Origin: an uncultured Francisella sp.
Lineage (GTDB): Bacteria; Pseudomonadota; Gammaproteobacteria; Burkholderiales; Neisseriaceae
Length of the DNA stretch: 7,225 bases
NCBI GenBank assembly: GCA_905373555.1
Contig: CAJPTP010000050.1
Coordinates: 1 to 7,225, forward strand
Reading direction: 5' to 3'
Within the stretch, counting starts at the first letter, position 1. Each line of letters opens with the position of its first letter. The notes under the pieces are model-generated. The model was not told the origin of the DNA, did not search any database, and worked only from the letters and a program-made list of their open reading frames with translations. The translations under genes were made by a program, and so were the position numbers. Below, one piece after another: positions 5,655-7,225 of the stretch.

Positions 5655-5671
5655 CCCAATCGGCGAAGGGC

Positions 5672-5700
5672 TTGATTTGTTTTCGCATCGCCCTTACAAT
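5672..5700 (+). promoter_or_regulatory. Sigma-70 promoter of rpmB-rpmG
   Basis: The -35 box is TTGATT (5672-5677, four of six consensus bases) and the -10 box TACAAT (5695-5700, five of six). The spacer is exactly 17 bases. Transcription would start near 5707, about 40 bases before the rpmB ATG. It is the best housekeeping promoter in the window, consistent with high expression of ribosomal protein genes. Confidence 0.72.
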
Positions 5701-5747
5701 CACAGCTTCAGGTTTTGAAACGATGGAAATGCTTGGAGACAGAAGTC

Positions 5748-6011
5748 ATGTCCAGAGTATGCATTGTCACGGGCAAACACCCGATGACAGGCAATCGTGT
5801 CTCGCACGCCCACAACAAGACGAAGCGCCGCTTCCTGCCCAATCTGCAGTCGCGCCGCTTCTGGTCTGAGTCCGAGCAGCGTTGGGTTCGCGTCAGGGTT
5901 TCCGCCGCGGGCCTGCGCACGATCGACAAAAACGGCTTTGACGCCGTCATGGCCGAATGCGTCGAGAAGTTTGACGGCGTGAAGCCCAATCGGACGAAGA
6001 AGAAAGCTTGA
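5748..6011 (+). CDS. rpmB: 50S ribosomal protein L28
   Basis: This encodes L28 (bL28), a small basic protein of the large ribosomal subunit. The product has 87 residues, against 78 in E. coli. It starts MSRVCIVTGKHPMTGNRVSHA and continues with NKTKRRFLPNLQSRRFW and LRTIDKNGFDAVM, all in the family order. Only one cysteine is present, so it is the zinc-free (C-minus) form. The C-terminus carries about 9-10 extra residues, ending KPNRTKKKA, a basic tail. ATG 5748 is set by the family N-terminus and by GGAG at 5735-5738, nine bases upstream; the in-frame ATG at 5715 would add 11 unrelated residues. It is transcribed from the promoter at 5672-5700 and followed ten bases later by rpmG. Confidence 0.97.
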   Translation: MSRVCIVTGKHPMTGNRVSHAHNKTKRRFLPNLQSRRFWSESEQRWVRVRVSAAGLRTIDKNGFDAVMAECVEKFDGVKPNRTKKKA

Positions 6012-6021
6012 GGGGGCGGTC

Positions 6022-6177
6022 ATGAGAGACAAGATCAAACTTGAGTCCACGGCCGGCACCGGCCATTTTTACACGACCACGAAAAACAAAAGAACGCAAA
6101 CGGGAAAGCTGGAGTTGAAAAAGTACGACCCCGTCGCCCGCAAGCATGTTCTTTACAAGGAAACCAAACTGCGGTGA
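6022..6177 (+). CDS. rpmG: 50S ribosomal protein L33
   Basis: This encodes L33 (bL33), a small large-subunit protein near the E site. The product has 51 residues: MRDKIKLESTAGTGHFYTTT, then KNKRTQTGKLELKKYDP, then HVLYKETKLR. It aligns throughout with E. coli L33 (55 residues) apart from a shorter N-terminus. No earlier start fits, because the upstream codons run into the end of rpmB. There is no CxxC pair, so it is the zinc-free form. GAGGGGG (6010-6016), overlapping the rpmB stop, is a good ribosome site. The ten-base gap to rpmB indicates one operon, an arrangement common in proteobacteria. Two terminators follow. Confidence 0.97.
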   Translation: MRDKIKLESTAGTGHFYTTTKNKRTQTGKLELKKYDPVARKHVLYKETKLR

Positions 6178-6182
6178 TTGGG

Positions 6183-6211
6183 GCTTCGGCCCGAAGCGCC
6201 GAGTTTTTTTT
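6183..6211 (+). terminator. First terminator of rpmB-rpmG
   Basis: Two overlapping hairpins precede T8 (6204-6211). GCTTCG (6183-6188) pairs with CGAAGC (6192-6197). Alternatively CT(T)CGGC (6184-6190, one bulged T) pairs with GCCGAG (6198-6203) directly against the T-tract, which is the better terminator geometry. It begins six bases after the rpmG stop. Confidence 0.72.
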
Positions 6212-6264
6212 CGCGGACGCGAAACGGACTTGTATCCATTGCTTCGATTGTTTGAATGTTTTGG

Positions 6265-6292
6265 CCATGCCCTTGGGCATGGTTTTTTTTTT
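6265..6292 (+). terminator. Second, strong intrinsic terminator
   Basis: CCATGCCC (6265-6272) and GGGCATGG (6275-6282) form a near-perfect hairpin (seven pairs plus a closable CTTG loop), followed at once by T10 (6283-6292). This is the strongest intrinsic terminator in the window. It sits 53 bases after the first T-tract and reads in the plus direction only; the minus strand lacks a T-run after the hairpin. It may back up the first terminator or end a separate short transcript. Confidence 0.85.
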
Positions 6293-6310
6293 GCCCAAAT
6301 GGGTCTTCGC

Positions 6311-6373
6311 AAAAACAGACGATGAACGCGCCGCTTTGCGCGGGCGCGCGCCGCTCCGGCCCCGGGTCGGAGC
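6311..6373 (-). terminator. Possible weak terminator for minus-strand gene
   Basis: Downstream of the minus-strand gene are two GC-rich hairpins. GCTCCGGCC (6353-6361) pairs with GGTCGGAGC (6365-6373); one pair is G-U in plus-strand RNA but a mismatch in minus-strand RNA. CGCGCC (6327-6332) pairs with GGCGCG (6343-6348) and, on the minus strand, is followed by TTCATCGTCTGTTTTT. The T-run is distant from the stem, so the terminator call is weak. Confidence 0.25.
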
Positions 6374-6405
6374 CTGAGCTTGCGCCGCCGGCGCCTGCGC
6401 GTCGA

Positions 6406-7225
6406 TTAGGGTTTCGGGGCGTTCTTGCCGAGCGACTCCGCCGGCTCGGGGGATGGGGCGGCGTTTAACCCCTCGGCCGGGGCGGCGCTTGGGCTGGGCG
6501 AAACATCCGGTTCTTGGCCGGCGTCGGCGCCTTGGATCAACTCTCGGGCTTGCTCCAAGGTCATGCGCTTCCCATTGAGCTCAATGACGTCGCCCGAGGG
6601 GGAAATCGTCTTGCCCGCTTTGATCGTGAAGGCGTAAACGTCGTCGCCCAGCGCTTTGAGCGCGCCGCGTTGGGCGAGCCGGTCAATCCGCCCTTTCATC
6701 TCGCGCGACCAATCCTCGTACGTCCGGCCAACAACGCTCGCCTCGATTTGCTTCCAGGAAAACTTGGCGCTGAGGCCGGCTTTATGCAGCCCGATCTTCT
6801 TGGAGTTCTCATCCGCATAACCCGAGATGTAGGCTTGCGCGGTTGAGACCCCGACGGGCGTTTTCCATTCCAAGTTGTTCAGCTGCAGCTCGGGCTTCGG
6901 CCCCATGAGCTCGGAGAGAAGAGCGTCGAATTTAGCCGAATTGACGGCGGTCTTTTCGAGTTGGGACAAGGCGGATGGCTTCAAGCGCAGCAGATTGATC
7001 TCGCCTTTGAGGGATCCGCGATCGTTTCCGATGTTGGTCGATCCCACGGAAAAAGCGGAATTGACGTTGAGCAGGCCGTCTTGGGTTTCGGCGTTTTGCT
7101 TGTATTCAAGGTTTTTGACGTCGACGATATCCCCATCGGCGACGGACAGGGAGTCGATCGACAAGGTTGCGGGGCCCGCGAAAATGTCGCCCTCGACTCG
7201 GCGCTCGTTCGCCTCGATCTTCAAG
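6406..7225 (-). CDS. DUF945/YdgA-like protein, 3' part
   Basis: Partial gene: the stop (TAA, complement of 6406-6408) is inside the window and the 5' end lies beyond 7225. The first full codon here (TTG at 7224-7222) is probably an internal Leu. About 272 residues are visible. They alternate short beta-strand-like segments: ATLSIDSLSVADGDIVDVKN, then GLLNVNSAFSVGSTNIG, then GSLKGEINLLRLKPSALSQL, then PELQLNNLEWKTPVGVS. The 'P-x-L-x-L-x-x-L-x-W-x-T-x-x-G' pattern and the 'L...L.P.AL..L' helix recall DUF945 proteins such as E. coli YdgA, typically anchored by an N-terminal membrane helix and facing the periplasm. Their biochemical role is not established. The last ~45 residues are a Pro/Ala/Ser-rich tail (SPSPSAAPAEGLNAAPSPEP), probably disordered. 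It converges on rpmB-rpmG. Family assignment is from pattern memory and is moderately sure. Confidence 0.65.
   Translation of the reverse strand, partial: LKIEANERRVEGDIFAGPATLSIDSLSVADGDIVDVKNLEYKQNAETQDGLLNVNSAFSVGSTNIGNDRGSLKGEINLLRLKPSALSQLEKTAVNSAKFDALLSELMGPKPELQLNNLEWKTPVGVSTAQAYISGYADENSKKIGLHKAGLSAKFSWKQIEASVVGRTYEDWSREMKGRIDRLAQRGALKALGDDVYAFTIKAGKTISPSGDVIELNGKRMTLEQARELIQGADAGQEPDVSPSPSAAPAEGLNAAPSPEPAESLGKNAPKP

Noticed and set aside
3815..5659. Long antisense frame opposite argA (614 codons)
   Set aside because: Same cause. Its start reads through the pyrimidine repeat as Arg/Lys/Glu repeats, and no domain is visible.
6230..6258. Promoter for a small RNA between the two rpmG terminators
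   Set aside because: TTGTAT has no acceptable -10 at 16-18 bases, and the start would fall inside the terminator hairpin.

Overview
This is an ordinary chromosomal stretch of a GC-rich proteobacterium, most likely a betaproteobacterium of the Burkholderiales type. The best taxonomic clue is ribosomal protein L28, whose run RRFLPNLQSRRFW followed by an RWVRVRVS-like segment reads as betaproteobacterial. HtpG, a two-domain ArgA, an MJ0042-type zinc-ribbon protein and a DUF945-like protein fit the same group. Nothing resolves genus. I see no mobile element, tRNA, rRNA, CRISPR array or defence system, and no clear undescribed multi-gene system.

Layout. Positions 1-357 are the htpG upstream region: a pyrimidine-rich start, a good sigma-32 (heat-shock) promoter match at 222-249, and a terminator-like hairpin plus T-tract at 304-344 inside the leader. 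htpG (358-2268) encodes the bacterial Hsp90. A 201-base gap (2269-2469) is packed with four consecutive hairpins, two with perfect 11-bp stems and two with GNRA tetraloops. The next gene (2470-3831) encodes an N-terminal zinc ribbon, a long Ala/Pro-rich linker and a C-terminal membrane anchor. It lacks the extra-membrane DUF3426 domain usually found in this family. A second hairpin-rich gap (3832-4051) ends in a terminator-like structure 63 bases before argA (4052-5416), the N-acetylglutamate synthase that commits glutamate to arginine synthesis. The argA-rpmB gap (5417-5747) holds a weak terminator, five tandem copies of an 11-bp pyrimidine unit, a palindrome and a well-formed sigma-70 promoter. 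rpmB (L28) and rpmG (L33) form a tight operon closed by two intrinsic terminators. On the minus strand, converging on them, is the 3' part of a DUF945/YdgA-like gene that runs off the right edge.

All genes except the last are on the plus strand, but the hairpins and separate promoters suggest mostly independent transcription units: htpG (heat shock), the zinc-ribbon gene, argA, and rpmB-rpmG (growth-related). No functional link between these units is evident. The more interesting content is in the non-coding gaps.
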